Assembly: GCF_009930875.1 (NCBI RefSeq)
Contig: NZ_CP025249.1
Location: 558,001 to 622,000 of the forward strand
Origin: Actinomyces sp. 432
Lineage (GTDB): Bacteria > Actinomycetota > Actinomycetes > Actinomycetales > Actinomycetaceae
DNA length: 64,000 nucleotides
Reading direction: 5' to 3'
Positions 16,315 to 30,938 of this stretch are shown here, piece after piece (position 1 is the stretch's first letter; every line of letters begins with the position of its first letter). Below the pieces are notes generated by a model. That model saw only the letters and a list, made by a program, of their open reading frames with translations, ran no database searches and was not told the DNA's origin. The position numbers and the translations under genes were made by a program.

Positions 16315-17525
16315 ATGCGTACCGTTGCCGAGCACCTGGCCGCCTGCTTGGAGATCGCCCGGGCCGCGGCGCCCCTGGACGTGGTTCTCCTGGATGCGGT
16401 GGGTTGCGTCTTGGCCGAGGACGTAGTTGCCGATATTGATCTTCCGGCAGTCGACCTGGCCGGGCTGGACGGGTATGCGGTCGCCGCCGCCGACGTCGCC
16501 GCTGCCTCCGCGGACTCGCCCGCCGCCTTGGAGGTGATGGACGCCGTCCGGGCCGGGGACATGCGCCCCACGCGCCTGGTGGCGGGTGCGGCCATTCTGA
16601 TCGACTCCGGCGCGCCCCTGCCGCTGGGAGCCGACGCCGTCGTGCCGTGGATGGACACGGACCGTGGCCACTCGCGGGTGCAGGTGCAGGCGGCGGTGGC
16701 AGCCGGGGACAACGTGCGCCGTCGTGCTGAGGATGTGCAGGCGGGCACCACGGTCCTGCCGCAGGGATCGCGCGTCTCGGCGCGGCAGATCGCGCTGCTG
16801 GCCGGTATTGGCCGGCACCGGGTCAAGGTGCATCCGGCGCCCAGGGTGGTGATCGTGTCCATTGGCGACGAGCTCGTCGAGCCCGATCATGCGCGCGACG
16901 CCGGAGACGTATACGACGCCAACGGGCACGCGCTCGCCTGCGCGGTGACCGACGCAGGCGGACAGGCCTTCCGGGTGGCGGCGGTGCCCGACGACCTGGG
17001 TGCACTGGCCGAGACCATCGAGGACCAGCTCGTGCGCGCGGACGTGCTGATCACCACCGGCGGGTTGAGCGTCGGACAGGGGATACGGTCAAGGATGTAC
17101 TGGCGCCTTTGGGTACGGTGCGTTTTGACGCCGTGGCCATGTCGCCGGGGCGGCAGCTGGGCGTGGGCACGGTTGAGGGCACCCCGATTTTCTGCCTGCC
17201 CGGTGACCCGGTAAGCGCGCAGATCGCCTTCGAGACCTTCATCCGCCCGGTGCTGCGGCAGATCGCGGGGTGGCAGGATCTCCATCGCGCGTCCGTGCCG
17301 GCGACGATATCCTCCGGCTGGCACTCTCCGGCCCGTAAACGGCAGTTCGTGCCGGTGCATCTGACCGGTTCGCCGGCACGTGGATATGCCGCCCGGCCGA
17401 CGGCGCAGCCGGGGGCCAGTCGACTGCTGGGTCTGGCGAAGGCCAATGCGATCGCCGTCGTGCCGGAGGACACCCAGACTGTGGTGTCCGGGGACACGTT
17501 GCACTGTCTGCTACTTGACGCCTGA
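16315..17525 (+). CDS. moeA: MoeA/Gephyrin-like molybdopterin molybdenumtransferase (frameshift at 17079-17082)
   Basis: A 403-residue MoeA-type protein that inserts molybdate into adenylated molybdopterin. Its actinobacterial version next to a GlpR-like gene is also known as Glp, linked to FtsZ and cell division. DLAGLDGYAV, PLGADAVVPWMD, VVIVSIGDEL and LITTGGLSVGQG are the conserved blocks. The frame breaks after GQG in a run of four G; adding one G gives GQGDTVKDVLAPLG, the expected continuation, and joins the C-terminal part (VAMSPGRQLGVG, FCLPGDPVSAQI). ATG 16315 follows GGAGGAGG at 16297-16303. No other molybdopterin genes are in view, which favours the division role, though this is inference. 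Confidence 0.88.
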
Positions 17526-17540
17526 GCGGCGGGAGCAGCA

Positions 17541-18260
17541 GTGGCAAACGGTTGTCGCGGCGGCCTTGGCGATCTGGGTGGTCTGGCTGGGTGGGTAGGC
17601 AGCGGCGGTTTGTGGGGGCGGCGGCGTCGTTTTCCGTGGCCGGTGCGCTTGACCGAGTCCGCGGTGACGGCGCGCTCGCTGGCACGCGGGCCGAGCACGG
17701 TGAGTCTGCGCCCCGTGCGGGTCGGCGATGAGGCGCAGTGGCAGCGGCTGCGCCTGGCCGACGACGCCCGCCTGACGCCCTGGGAGGCGACGCTGCCGCC
17801 AGGCAGCCCCGACGTGCTGGGGTCCTTTCGGGAGTACGCGCGTACCCAGAATCGGCTGGCGCGCAGAGGCGAGGCGATGCCCTTCGTGCTGGAGGTCGAT
17901 GGCGCGTTGGCGGGGCAGGTGTCAGTCTCATCGATCCGGTGGGGCGCGCTGGAGTGCGCGAATGTCGGCTACTGGATCGGGGCGCCGTGGGAGGGGCGCG
18001 GCGTGATGACGCTTGCGGTGGCGATGGTGCTGGACCATTTGCTCGGGCCGCAGGTGGGGCTGCATCGCGTGGAGATCGACGTCAGGCCGGACAACGCCCG
18101 CAGCCTGGCTGTGTGCAGGCGGCTCGGGCTGCGGGAGGAGGGGGTGCAGCGGGGGCTGATGTACATCAATGGCGCCTGGGAGGATCATGTTGTATTCGCC
18201 GTCGTCGCCGAGGACCGCGTAGCCGAAGCGGGATTTGTGAGTCGATTGGGACGAATGTGA
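17541..18260 (+). CDS. rimJ: GNAT acetyltransferase, RimJ/RimL type
   Basis: A 239-residue N-acetyltransferase. The first ~45 residues are poorly conserved; the GNAT fold begins at STVSLRPVRVGDEAQWQRL. ANVGYWIGAPWEGRGVMTLA carries the acetyl-CoA pyrophosphate-binding R/Q-x-x-G-x-A-type loop, and LHRVEIDVRPDNARSLAVCR is the RimJ/RimL hallmark. Such enzymes acetylate protein N-termini (ribosomal proteins in E. coli) or small amines. GTG 17541 has GGGAG upstream; a later start is possible. It lies between moeA and the glpR-like gene, the same order as mycobacterial moeA1-rimJ-Rv0996, so membership in that operon is likely. Confidence 0.86.
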   Translation: MANGCRGGLGDLGGLAGWVGSGGLWGRRRRFPWPVRLTESAVTARSLARGPSTVSLRPVRVGDEAQWQRLRLADDARLTPWEATLPPGSPDVLGSFREYARTQNRLARRGEAMPFVLEVDGALAGQVSVSSIRWGALECANVGYWIGAPWEGRGVMTLAVAMVLDHLLGPQVGLHRVEIDVRPDNARSLAVCRRLGLREEGVQRGLMYINGAWEDHVVFAVVAEDRVAEAGFVSRLGRM

Positions 18261-18293
18261 AAACTGAGGCGTGACGGGTGGGCCTAGCTCACA

Positions 18294-18310
18294 CCGCAAA
18301 GAATTTGCGG
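18294..18310 (+). terminator. Weak hairpin after rimJ-like gene
   Basis: CCGCAAA GAA TTTGCGG forms a 7-bp stem 34 bases past the stop and is followed by CTAAAAC. A plausible weak terminator or attenuator before the glpR-like promoter. Confidence 0.3.
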
Positions 18311-18377
18311 CTAAAACGCGGGCGCAATTCCTGCCAACACGCCGGGTAAGTGCCCTAAATCCGGGTGCCCGCCCCTT

Positions 18378-18383
18378 TACGGT
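18378..18383 (+). promoter_or_regulatory. -10 box of the leaderless glpR-like gene
   Basis: TACGGT is followed after six bases by GTG 18390, a TANNNT -10 at the spacing of leaderless transcripts. No SD precedes the GTG. Confidence 0.5.
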
Positions 18384-18389
18384 TGAGCC

Positions 18390-19616
18390 GTGGGAATCGA
18401 GACGTGGGCGCTGGTCGTGCTCGTAACGGTTCTCGCCGTGTACCTGCTGCCGTTCCTGGTAGGGCGCCGCGAGGCGATGGGGATGGCCAATGCCGAGGAC
18501 CGCTACTCCTCTGGGCTGCGGCTTCTCGCAACGGGAAGCGCAGCCGCCGCGGAGGGTGGCTGCTGCGGTGGGCACACCACGATTTTTCGACGCCGACCGG
18601 AGGTGAGGGCGATGAATCGGCCCGAGGTCAGGAATGTGCGCGCGCTGCGCAAGGAGCGTGAGCTGCAACGCGTGCGTGCTGCGCATGAGCGCAGCCGCGA
18701 GCGGCGCCGGGTGGCCGCCTCGCACCGCGCCACGGTCGCGCTCATCCTGCTGGGCGTCACCGTCGGCGTCCTCGTGGTCGCCGGGGTGACCGCGATGCCT
18801 TGGTGGCCCGTGCTCGCTCCCGCCGGCCTGCTGGGTGTGTCAGCGGTTGCGGGGCGCCGGGCGGCTCGTGCCTCCGCCGTATCCGATCTGCGTGAGCGTC
18901 GGCGGATTGTTGCGCTCGAGCGTGAGCTGACCACGCTGACCGGCGGTGCCGCCGGGCGCCGCCTGGTTGCGGATGAGCCGGCGGAGTCCGGGACGGCGGT
19001 GAGGCCCCGTGCAGAGGCCGAGACGGCTGAGCAGGGTGAGGACCGGCATGCGTCGGCTGCCGGCGCCGATGCGCCGCTGTCCGGTGAGCTGGATGCCGGG
19101 CTCGCGGAGCAGGGGGCGGCTGATCCGGCGGCCCAGGCGGATGCGGCTGATGCGGTAGATACGGCCGGCTCAGGGGGCGGCGCGGTGGATGAGGCGCCTC
19201 TGCCAGCCGCTGAGGCTGACGCGGCCGACCAGGAGCTCGAGGCGGGAGACGAGCGGGATGATGCGGCTCCCGCACTCGCGGTTGCGCCGCCTGCGCCGCG
19301 CGGCCCGGCTTCCGCGCCCAAGGTGAGCGGCCGCGCCGGTCATGCTGGGGCTGGTGATGTTAAGGCCCCGGCGACTCCGCCTCAGGGCTGGCATCCGGTT
19401 AGCGTCCCGGCGCCTACTTACACTCTGGCGGCGCCGGCTCCGCGCCGCAGCTACGAGCCCCCGGCGGAGCCGGCATTCGATTCCGCCCCGGTTCCGGAAC
19501 GTCCTCGCAATGTGCGTACCTACCCCACCGCCGACATCGATGCGGGTGCTGACGAGCCGGTATTCCACCCCATCGATCTGGAGGCGGTGCTCGAACGACG
19601 CCGCGCAGGTGCCTGA
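18390..19616 (+). CDS. GlpR-like membrane receptor for MoeA/Glp (Rv0996-type)
   Basis: About 408 residues. An N-terminal membrane helix (WALVVLVTVLAVYLLPFLVG) is followed by a cytoplasmic stretch with the conserved MNRPEVRNVRALRKERELQR, then two close membrane helices (VALILLGVTVGVLVVAGV and VLAPAGLLGVSAVAG). A long acidic Ala/Glu/Pro-rich region follows, and a conserved-looking tail RTYPTADIDAGADEPVFHPI. The layout and position (after moeA and rimJ) match the membrane protein called GlpR in corynebacteria, which anchors Glp to the septum. The low-complexity middle is probably disordered. Function is inferred from synteny and topology, not from a catalytic motif. Confidence 0.7.
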   Translation: MGIETWALVVLVTVLAVYLLPFLVGRREAMGMANAEDRYSSGLRLLATGSAAAAEGGCCGGHTTIFRRRPEVRAMNRPEVRNVRALRKERELQRVRAAHERSRERRRVAASHRATVALILLGVTVGVLVVAGVTAMPWWPVLAPAGLLGVSAVAGRRAARASAVSDLRERRRIVALERELTTLTGGAAGRRLVADEPAESGTAVRPRAEAETAEQGEDRHASAAGADAPLSGELDAGLAEQGAADPAAQADAADAVDTAGSGGGAVDEAPLPAAEADAADQELEAGDERDDAAPALAVAPPAPRGPASAPKVSGRAGHAGAGDVKAPATPPQGWHPVSVPAPTYTLAAPAPRRSYEPPAEPAFDSAPVPERPRNVRTYPTADIDAGADEPVFHPIDLEAVLERRRAGA

Positions 19617-19712
19617 GCCCGCTGGCCCGCTGGCTCAGGCGCCGGTGTTGCGTGTCACTGCTGTGCGATTTGCGGGCGGCCACGGTTACGGTGCTACGAT
19701 CAGTCCTACTCC

Positions 19713-19785
19713 GGGGCTATGGCGCAGTTGGTAGCGCGTCTCGTTCGCAATGAGAAGGTCGGGGGTTCGAATCCCCCTAGCTCCA
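19713..19785 (+). tRNA. tRNA-Ala (anticodon CGC)
   Basis: Acceptor GGGGCTA pairs with TAGCTCC (one G-T), D arm GGCGCAGTTGGTAGCGC, anticodon arm with loop TTCGCAA, T loop TTCGAAT, discriminator A at 19785. Anticodon CGC reads GCG. No encoded CCA. Confidence 0.95.
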
Positions 19786-19791
19786 CCCTGT

Positions 19792-19838
19792 GATGCGGCG
19801 GCGTCCCACCCGGGATTCGGGTGGGACGCCGCCGCATC
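19792..19838 (+). terminator. Terminator hairpin after tRNA-Ala
   Basis: A perfect 21-bp stem runs from GATGCGGCGG (19792) to its complement ending CCGCCGCATC (19838), with a 5-nt loop GGATT. It begins six bases after the tRNA. There is no U-run, but the stem is the longest perfect one in the window. Confidence 0.75.
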
Positions 19839-20051
19839 TCATGCAGTCGGTTGCAGCCGGTGCTGAGTGCGGGGCTCGGCGGTTACTGGTTGGCGGGGCG
19901 GGCGCTCGGTGGTGAGGCCTGCTGCCGACCCCCACGAGCCTCGCCGTCGTGATTGCCGTCGTGGTCGCTGTCGGTATGGCGGGCCCGAGCCTGTGGGGCT
20001 GATGTGCGGGCGGTTAGCGTGCCCCTCTCCGCTGGTAGTGCGCCGGGCCTT

Positions 20052-20160
20052 TTGCAACGCCACTTCGGCGTCAGCAACGCTAGTTGCCTGCCTGCTGTAT
20101 GCCTTGCAGCCCTTCAGCAGGCCGTTAACCGGCGTTGTTAACCCCGAAGTGGCGTAGCAG
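20052..20160. repeat. ~108-bp imperfect palindrome of unknown function
   Basis: Two arms of about 52 bases fold on each other around a TTGC tip near 20104-20107. The outer arms hold ACGCCACTTCGG (20057-20068) and CCGAAGTGGCGT (20144-20155). Inner matches are AACGC/GCGTT, AGTT/AAC(C)GG and GCCTGCTG/CAGCAGGC. No coding frame spans it convincingly. It could be a structured RNA, a small REP/MITE-like element or a recombination site. The flanks 19850-20050 and 20161-20208 show nothing recognisable. Confidence 0.7.
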
Positions 20161-20208
20161 GCCACCGCAGCACACAGCCACACAGCAGAATCGCGGCCAG
20201 CGGTCCCC

Positions 20209-20544
20209 TCACCGCCGGCCCCTCCGTAGGCGCAGGCGCCTACCCGCGACCCGGCGAACCGACCCCGCACCCCCAAACCTGACGAGACCCGGTACTTCGC
20301 CCGACTCCGGTAAGGGGGAGACGCTGCGACGCAGGCGGATCAGCCAGTACAAATCGATGAGGGCGATCGTTGCATTCATACCGACCGCGGGCCAGACGCC
20401 GAGGACGAGGTTGTAAGCCGTGGCGATGAGGGAGCCGGCTAGGTTCAGCCTCCGGAAGGTTCGCTGATTGGCTACCACCAGGGAGACGATGACGAGGCCC
20501 GATCCGGCCCATCCAACGATCTCCAGGACTGTGCGGGTTTCCAC
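20209..20544 (-). CDS. YgjV-like small membrane protein
   Basis: A 111-residue protein with three hydrophobic segments: VLEIVGWAGSGLVIVSLVVA, LNLAGSLIATAYNLVLGVWP and MNATIALIDLYWLIRL. The pattern with NLAGS and a closing N-x-x-I-x-x-I-D-x-Y-W resembles the YgjV/Imp-YgjV family of small inner-membrane proteins of unknown role. GTG 20544 is chosen because AGGAG lies about 7 bases upstream on the minus strand and the helix pattern begins at once; the longer frame upstream is low-complexity. The tail past GEVPGLVRFGG is basic and probably cytoplasmic. Confidence 0.6.
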   Translation of the reverse strand: METRTVLEIVGWAGSGLVIVSLVVANQRTFRRLNLAGSLIATAYNLVLGVWPAVGMNATIALIDLYWLIRLRRSVSPLPESGEVPGLVRFGGAGSVRRVAGRRLRLRRGRR

Positions 20545-20737
20545 TGGAACTCCTGGACGTGCCCGGCTGGTCAATGCGCGTGCACTGGTCGAGTTTGAAC
20601 ACCTCGTTGCCGGGACGGCCGAGGCTAGTCGGGGCGCCCCACGTCTGGCAAGGCACGCATTAGTGAAATTCGCGCCTGATCGCCCGTCGGCCGTATCGGG
20701 TGCGGTTGGGAGCTTCCGGCGAGGTGCTCGTTGGTGC

Positions 20738-21121
20738 CTAGCTGGTGGAACGGCCGGGAACGGTGTCCGGGGTGAGTTCATGCCAGGACAGGCTGAGGTT
20801 CTCGAGCGGGATCAAGGCGTCGTAGATCGCATCCGCTCCGGACTGGATGCCATCGGCGACGTCCTGCCCACCGGAGACGATGTCCAAAGCGCATGGATCG
20901 TCGGGTACAGGGAGTACCACCCACCCGCCGGAGCCGCGAGTACCGCCGGAGCCGGCCGGAAGCCGTGCAAGTAGCCGTTCCACCGCGCGGGCGGCAAGGC
21001 GGGGTGAGCGGTGGGAGACGACCAACCTGAGTGTCGCCCTTGCGGTCGGATCTTCCCGCCGCCACAACCAGTCGTAGTCCACGGTGTAGCGCTTGCTGTC
21101 GGGCTTGCGGCTGGGAGCCAT
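20738..21121 (-). CDS. Hypothetical protein (127 aa)
   Basis: The frame begins at ATG 21121 (MAPSRKPDSKRYTVDYDWLWRR reads as a natural N-terminus) and runs 127 residues with normal codon bias. Visible parts are an aromatic/charged start, a helix with SPRLAARAVERLLARLPAG, and a C-terminal segment DVADGIQSGADAIYDALIP. There is no membrane segment or signal and no family is recognised. It is in the same direction as the YgjV-like gene, with a 194-base gap. It lies directly upstream of, and divergent from, the rRNA operon promoter region. Confidence 0.55.
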   Translation of the reverse strand: MAPSRKPDSKRYTVDYDWLWRREDPTARATLRLVVSHRSPRLAARAVERLLARLPAGSGGTRGSGGWVVLPVPDDPCALDIVSGGQDVADGIQSGADAIYDALIPLENLSLSWHELTPDTVPGRSTS

Positions 21122-21385
21122 GGGCTGAAACTACCCCTGGAGCGAGCCGATCTGCGTGTCCGCGGTGTACTGGCGAGTTGGGGAGGCCGGGCAGTATCGC
21201 TCCAGGGTGCTGGACGTCACTGCCGCACGGTTTGACGTGATCCGTCGGGGTGTGCGTAAAGTACTCCCCGCCGCGGCGAACGCCGGAAGGTGTGAGCAGC
21301 GGTTAGGAGCAGTTACCAGGCTCGGTTGGCGCCTTAGAAGCGTCGGCATGAGACTCTGGCGAGACGGGGATCACTGATCTCGGGC

Positions 21386-21415
21386 TTGACGGAGGAACGC
21401 GGGTCTGGATAAGCT
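21386..21415 (+). promoter_or_regulatory. Candidate rRNA operon promoter
   Basis: TTGACG at 21386-21391 and GATAAG/TAAGCT at 21408-21415 are separated by 16-18 bases, about 140 bases before mature 16S. The rest of 21122-21553 holds no gene; 21470-21553 is an unusually T/G-rich leader (repeated TTGTTTGTTTGGT words), probably containing processing and antitermination signals. Confidence 0.55.
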
Positions 21416-21553
21416 ACTCCGGTGCCTTGAGAGAGGGCCTGGCCTTGCAGCCGGTGAATCTCTTCTGGGTGTGTTGTTTGGGATCTCGATAGTGTGTCGT
21501 GTTTGTTTGTTTGGTTGGTGTTTTTTGTTGGTTTCTTTGTTTGGTTTTTGTTT

Positions 21554-26783
<5,230 letters not shown>

Positions 26784-27147
26784 AAACCAACCCCACACAA
26801 GCAGGCCACGTGCAGGGCAGGCAGCACAAGCACGCACGCACGCACTCAACCCACCCCCATGCCCGGGGGGCGTCCGCTGTACGGTCCACGACCAGCCAAG
26901 CCCACCACGCCGGGCACAACACACGCCGCAACCAGGCACCCCCAACCCCCCCCGAGACAACGGGGCGGGCCGGGTGCGGGGGTGTGGCGGGACACGAGCA
27001 TAGAGGAACCACGACACCCAGCACCCCACCCGGCCAGCACCACGGCACGGGGGGATGCTGGCTGGGGTACGACACCGGACCCAAACCACCCCGCACAGTG
27101 GGGGGCAGGCACGCAGGCTAGTGCGTGTGGCTGGGGGCGGGCGGGTC
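26784..27147 (+). other. 23S-5S spacer
   Basis: About 360 bases, C/A-rich (CACACAA, GCACGCACGCAC words), complementary in composition to the G/T-rich ITS. No tRNA or gene is seen. Apparent reading frames are compositional. Confidence 0.7.
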
Positions 27148-27270
27148 GTGCCGGTGGTCACAGCGGGGGAGACAACGCCCGGACCCATTTCCGAACCCGG
27201 AAGCTAAGCCCCCCAGCGCCAATGGTACTGCCCCCGACAGGCGGGCGGGAGAGTAGGACGCCGCCGGCAC
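27148..27270 (+). rRNA. rrf: 5S ribosomal RNA
   Basis: The terminal helix GTGCCGGTGG pairs with CCGCCGGCAC. The core ACCCATTTCCGAACCCGGAAG (27183-27203) and GAGAGTAGGACGCCGCCGG are diagnostic. Ends are approximate by a few bases. Confidence 0.95.
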
Positions 27271-27298
27271 ACCCACCCACCCACAACCACACACACAA

Positions 27299-27324
27299 CC
27301 CCAGGGCGATCAGGTCGCTTGGGG
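27299..27324 (+). terminator. Candidate terminator of the rRNA operon
   Basis: CCCCAGGGCGA pairs with TCGCTTGGGG (one bulge, one G-T) around a TCAGG loop, 28 bases past 5S. No U-run follows. Confidence 0.4.
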
Positions 27325-27940
27325 AGGCCCTCGGCTCGGGCGGCCGCGCGAGTTGCGGCACGAGTTGCCTGCTATAGGCCTTGAACCATGGGTTGGGCTA
27401 GCCGTTCCTTTGATTCCCTCTGAGATCGTTCACAGCCGAATGACTCTCTGTGTTCGCTTTGACCGTTTCTATCGGCGCGGGCTCTATTGGCTCGTAGAGT
27501 GTCGGCGCAAGTAGTAGCCGAGCTTCCCGAACAAATACGCTCGAGCCGTTCTCTCCTCGTGTTAGCGGGGCGCATGACGAGCTGCGAGGCTCCGCGGAGG
27601 GGCCTCGGTCGTGTTGGACGGTATTCGGGTCGCAAGGATCAGTGATTGACCCGGCTGGGAGCCATGTGCAGGCGTGGTAAGCGGTGCCGTCTCGAGCGGC
27701 AGGCGGGGTGATGGCGCTCGTTACGCACCCTCAGCGGGGTGGGGGTCCCCTTTGCCACGGGCACCGGAACAGACATCGGGACTGACCCCAGGCGGCGCGG
27801 TCTGCTGCTCATCAACCCCGCCCGGCGCTCGGCCCTTTCAGGGCCGAGCGCCGGGCGAGTACGCGGGCTCGATTTGCCATTAGCGCGGCGCACCGACTCC
27901 AGGCGGCCTGAGCCGCCTTAGATCATCGCCCTTCGAGCAG
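27325..27940. other. Intergenic region with strong hairpin at 27819-27857
   Basis: No gene is supported in these ~600 bases; short frames on both strands lack family features and ribosome sites. The one clear element is a perfect 17-bp hairpin, CGCCCGGCGCTCGGCCC with its complement around TTTCA (27819-27857), 84 bases beyond the pmt stop and probably its terminator on the minus strand. Confidence 0.6.
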
Positions 27941-29917
27941 TCAGACCCAAGACTCCAACCACATGTGCCAGAGCCAGAACGTGTAGGGCACAGTCTTACC
28001 AGTCCATATCGGTGACCACAGCAAGGCGAACGTTGCCGCAGTCACTAGGAGGCTGCCAATAAGAGCGACGCCTTCGGAGCGTACCCGCCATGTCGGAACG
28101 CCGGTCCAGGTGGACGGCAGGTGAATGCGGCCCGGACGCAAACCGAAACCGAAGAAGGACGCCACCGGGCCCCGGGGCCACGGGCGCCCCGGGCCGACAC
28201 GCCCCTCGGCCAGCAACTGCGCCTCACGCCGGGCCAGCACCGAGCCGGGCACGGGCCTGAGCAAGCCTGCAACCGAGCCGACGGACAGGACCAGGATCAG
28301 CACCACACACGGAACGAAGGCCACGGTGTAGAAGGTGAAGATGGTCCGCTTGGAGTAGATGAACCACGGCAGGTACAGGCCGACGTAGCCGATCAGGGGG
28401 ACCCAGATGCGCCAGTCTCGATTGCGGGCGCCGAGCACCACGACGGCGAATGGCAGTGCCAGCACCGCGCCCCACCAGATGGGGATGTTGCCGATCGAGG
28501 TGATGGCCTGGATGCAACGGTCTGAGCCGCAGTCCGCACCAGACATCTCCTGCTCACTGAGCCAGTAGAACGACGTCGGCCGCAACTGCAAGAGCCAGCC
28601 GATCGGTTTGGACATGTATGGATGCTCGCTGTCCAGTTGGACGTGGAAGTTGTACATCGACAGGTGATACTCAAGCAGGCTGTTGAGTGCATCCGGCAAC
28701 CACCCGCGCGCTACAGACCCCTGCTCGGCCCGCTGCACCTGCGCCCAATCCCGGTAGGCGCCGTCGTGCAGGAACCACGATCCCCAGCCGGCGACCAGGT
28801 ACACGACGAAGGCCACCGGCACCAGACGAATGAAGTCACCCACGCCCCGCGCGACAAGACCCTCCAGGAACCAGGCCCTAGCCTGCACCCGCCGCAGCGC
28901 CTGGGTATCCCACGCGACCACGAGGACTCCAACCGCCGCCAACAGGTAGGCTCCCGACCACTTGATTGAGCAGGTCAGGCCCAACATGAGCCCGGTCGCC
29001 AGTAGCCACGGACGCAAATGCGCTCGGGGCGCTCTAAAATCCGGGAGTGTGCCCGCGAGGTCCGCAGCCAGCCGCGCCCGCGACCACTCGCGATCACGAA
29101 CCAGGCAGTACAGCGCGGCGGTGGCGAACAGGCCGATGAAAATGTCCAGCAGACCGATGCGGGACTCGGTTATCCCGACGCCGTCGATGGCCAGTAGTAG
29201 GCCTGCCAAGCCCGCCAGCAGCGGAGAACGAGTCAGTCGCAGCGTCAGGCGCGCCAATATGATTACCGTCAGTATGCCCGCCAGCGCAGGCATGAAACGC
29301 CACCCGAAAGGCGAATCCGCCCCGAATATCTGCATTCCCAGGCCGATCAGCCACTTCCCCAGCTGCGGGTGGACCACATAGCTTGGTTCCGTTGTCAATG
29401 CGGAGAAGTCTCCGCGGGCGAACAGCTCATTGGCGTCGTCAGACCACGTCGACTCGTACCCGTTGTGCCACAGCGCATAACCGTCCTTGACGTAGTAAAT
29501 CTCGTCAAACATGAGCTGATGCGGGTGTCCCAGCCCAACCAGCCGGGTGAACGCAGCCACTACACCCGCCACAACCGTGGCTATCCAGCCATTAACTCGC
29601 ACCTGCCGAGGCAAGGGTGCGCCCTCGACCGGCTCCAGGCCCAGCAGGGAGCGCAGCTGATCCTCGCTGCGCGGTGCTGCCGGATCGGCGTCAATACCCA
29701 GGACAGCAGGGGGATAGGCGCTTAGCGGGGCGCCACTGGCGCAGGCGCCCGCGTCGGACGCCGCAGAATCGTCTACCGGGGCGCCGTCGGCCGGCTGGGT
29801 CTGCAGCCTCGACTCGGCCGCCTGGGAAGACGCGTCAGGGTGAGCGAGCAAACTGGGATCATCCGGTGAAGCAGCACAGGGTGAAGTCACGTCTGCGAGT
29901 CTATGGCGGCCCGTCAT
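27941..29917 (-). CDS. pmt: Protein O-mannosyltransferase (PMT/GT39)
   Basis: A 658-residue polytopic membrane enzyme that transfers mannose from polyprenyl-phosphate-mannose to Ser/Thr of proteins during Sec export. The acidic catalytic motif [11 protein letters not shown] is in the first extracytoplasmic loop (about residue 137). [28 protein letters not shown] and [20 protein letters not shown] are family blocks, and about ten membrane helices follow. The first ~100 residues are a disordered cytoplasmic extension. Start 29917 (ATG) is tentative; GTG 29890 is possible. Divergent from rsmI, the same pairing as mycobacterial Rv1002c/Rv1003. Substrates could include the Thr/Ser-rich exported proteins in this window (inference). 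Confidence 0.92.
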   Translation of the reverse strand: MTGRHRLADVTSPCAASPDDPSLLAHPDASSQAAESRLQTQPADGAPVDDSAASDAGACASGAPLSAYPPAVLGIDADPAAPRSEDQLRSLLGLEPVEGAPLPRQVRVNGWIATVVAGVVAAFTRLVGLGHPHQLMFDEIYYVKDGYALWHNGYESTWSDDANELFARGDFSALTTEPSYVVHPQLGKWLIGLGMQIFGADSPFGWRFMPALAGILTVIILARLTLRLTRSPLLAGLAGLLLAIDGVGITESRIGLLDIFIGLFATAALYCLVRDREWSRARLAADLAGTLPDFRAPRAHLRPWLLATGLMLGLTCSIKWSGAYLLAAVGVLVVAWDTQALRRVQARAWFLEGLVARGVGDFIRLVPVAFVVYLVAGWGSWFLHDGAYRDWAQVQRAEQGSVARGWLPDALNSLLEYHLSMYNFHVQLDSEHPYMSKPIGWLLQLRPTSFYWLSEQEMSGADCGSDRCIQAITSIGNIPIWWGAVLALPFAVVVLGARNRDWRIWVPLIGYVGLYLPWFIYSKRTIFTFYTVAFVPCVVLILVLSVGSVAGLLRPVPGSVLARREAQLLAEGRVGPGRPWPRGPVASFFGFGLRPGRIHLPSTWTGVPTWRVRSEGVALIGSLLVTAATFALLWSPIWTGKTVPYTFWLWHMWLESWV

Positions 29918-29920
29918 ACT
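29915..29920 (+). promoter_or_regulatory. -10 box of leaderless rsmI
   Basis: CATACT ends six bases before ATG 29927. There is no usable SD, so this spacing favours 29927 as the start. Confidence 0.45.
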
Positions 29921-29926
29921 GAGGCC

Positions 29927-30883
29927 ATGAATAACGACATGAGCGACGCCACCCCGCCCGCCGGGGTTGCGAACGCCGCGCCACCCGCGCAGGCGGACCC
30001 AGAACCGCCGGACCGCGCCGCACCACAGCCGGGAGTGATTACTCTGGCCGCCACCCCGATCGGAAACGTGGCCGACGCCTCTGCCCGCCTGCGCGCCGCC
30101 CTGGAGCAGGCCGAGGTGGTGGCCGCAGAGGACACACGCCGCCTATTCGCCCTCGCTCACCGCATGGGAGCACGTGTCACCGGGCGGGTATTGGCATTCC
30201 ACGAGCACAATGAGGCGGACAGAATCCCGGAACTGCTGGAGGCCGCCCGCGCGGGGCAATCGGTACTAGTCGTGTCCGACGCCGGCATGCCCGGGATCTC
30301 CGACCCGGGTTTCCGGCTCGTTGTGGCTGCCGCCGGTGCCGACGTACCTGTGACCGTGGCGCCGGGGCCGTCCGCAGTGCTCGCCGCCCTGGTGCTGTCC
30401 GGCCTTGCCAGCGACCGCTTCACCTTTGAGGGATTCCTTCCGCGCAAGGCCGGTGACAGACGCCGAGCCCTGGCTGAACTCGCCGATCAGCCGCGCACCA
30501 TGGTGTTCCTGGAATCGCCTCGCCGAACTCACGAGACGCTGCTCGCCATGGCGGAGGCCTTCGGCGCGGACCGGCGAGCCGCCTTGTGCCGCGAGCTGAC
30601 CAAGACGCATGAGGAGGTGCGGCGGGCAAGCCTGGGTGAATTGGCGGACGCCACCGCCGCGGGTGTGCTAGGAGAAGTCGTGCTGGTAGTCGCGGGCGCG
30701 CCGCCACGCCGGGTTGACGTGGCAACCGCTGCCGCCCAGGCGCTGCGCCTCGCCGCAGGAGGCATGCGGCTCAAGGCAGCGGCCGCCCAGGTGGCCTCCC
30801 AGGCGGGCGCTCGCCCGAACGAGGTCTACCGGGCCGCCCTCGCAGCGCGCGCCGCAGGAACGGGCCCCGCGGCCGAAGCCTGA
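29927..30883 (+). CDS. rsmI: 16S rRNA (cytidine(1402)-2'-O)-methyltransferase RsmI
   Basis: A 318-residue SAM-dependent tetrapyrrole-methylase-fold enzyme that 2'-O-methylates C1402 of 16S rRNA. Family blocks: [77 protein letters not shown] and [12 protein letters not shown]. The C-terminal ~45 residues form the usual helical tail. ATG 29927 is chosen from the -10 spacing; ATG 29939 is the alternative. The first ~30 residues are a Pro/Ala-rich extension. Confidence 0.95.
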   Translation: MNNDMSDATPPAGVANAAPPAQADPEPPDRAAPQPGVITLAATPIGNVADASARLRAALEQAEVVAAEDTRRLFALAHRMGARVTGRVLAFHEHNEADRIPELLEAARAGQSVLVVSDAGMPGISDPGFRLVVAAAGADVPVTVAPGPSAVLAALVLSGLASDRFTFEGFLPRKAGDRRRALAELADQPRTMVFLESPRRTHETLLAMAEAFGADRRAALCRELTKTHEEVRRASLGELADATAAGVLGEVVLVVAGAPPRRVDVATAAAQALRLAAGGMRLKAAAAQVASQAGARPNEVYRAALAARAAGTGPAAEA

Positions 30884-30938
30884 TCAGGCGCTTAAGGAGC
30901 GACAACTGGGCGGAGGAGGCCTCCCGGAGTGCCAGGTG

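Noticed and set aside
20052..20160. Palindrome as an integron attC site
   Set aside because: The GTTAACC near the right arm does not fit the GTTRRRY core, no integrase is nearby, and the flanks do not form a cassette.
27372..27893. Two minus-strand frames of 84-87 codons after the rRNA operon
   Set aside because: No ribosome sites, Arg-rich composition and no recognisable family; one overlaps the strong hairpin at 27819-27857.
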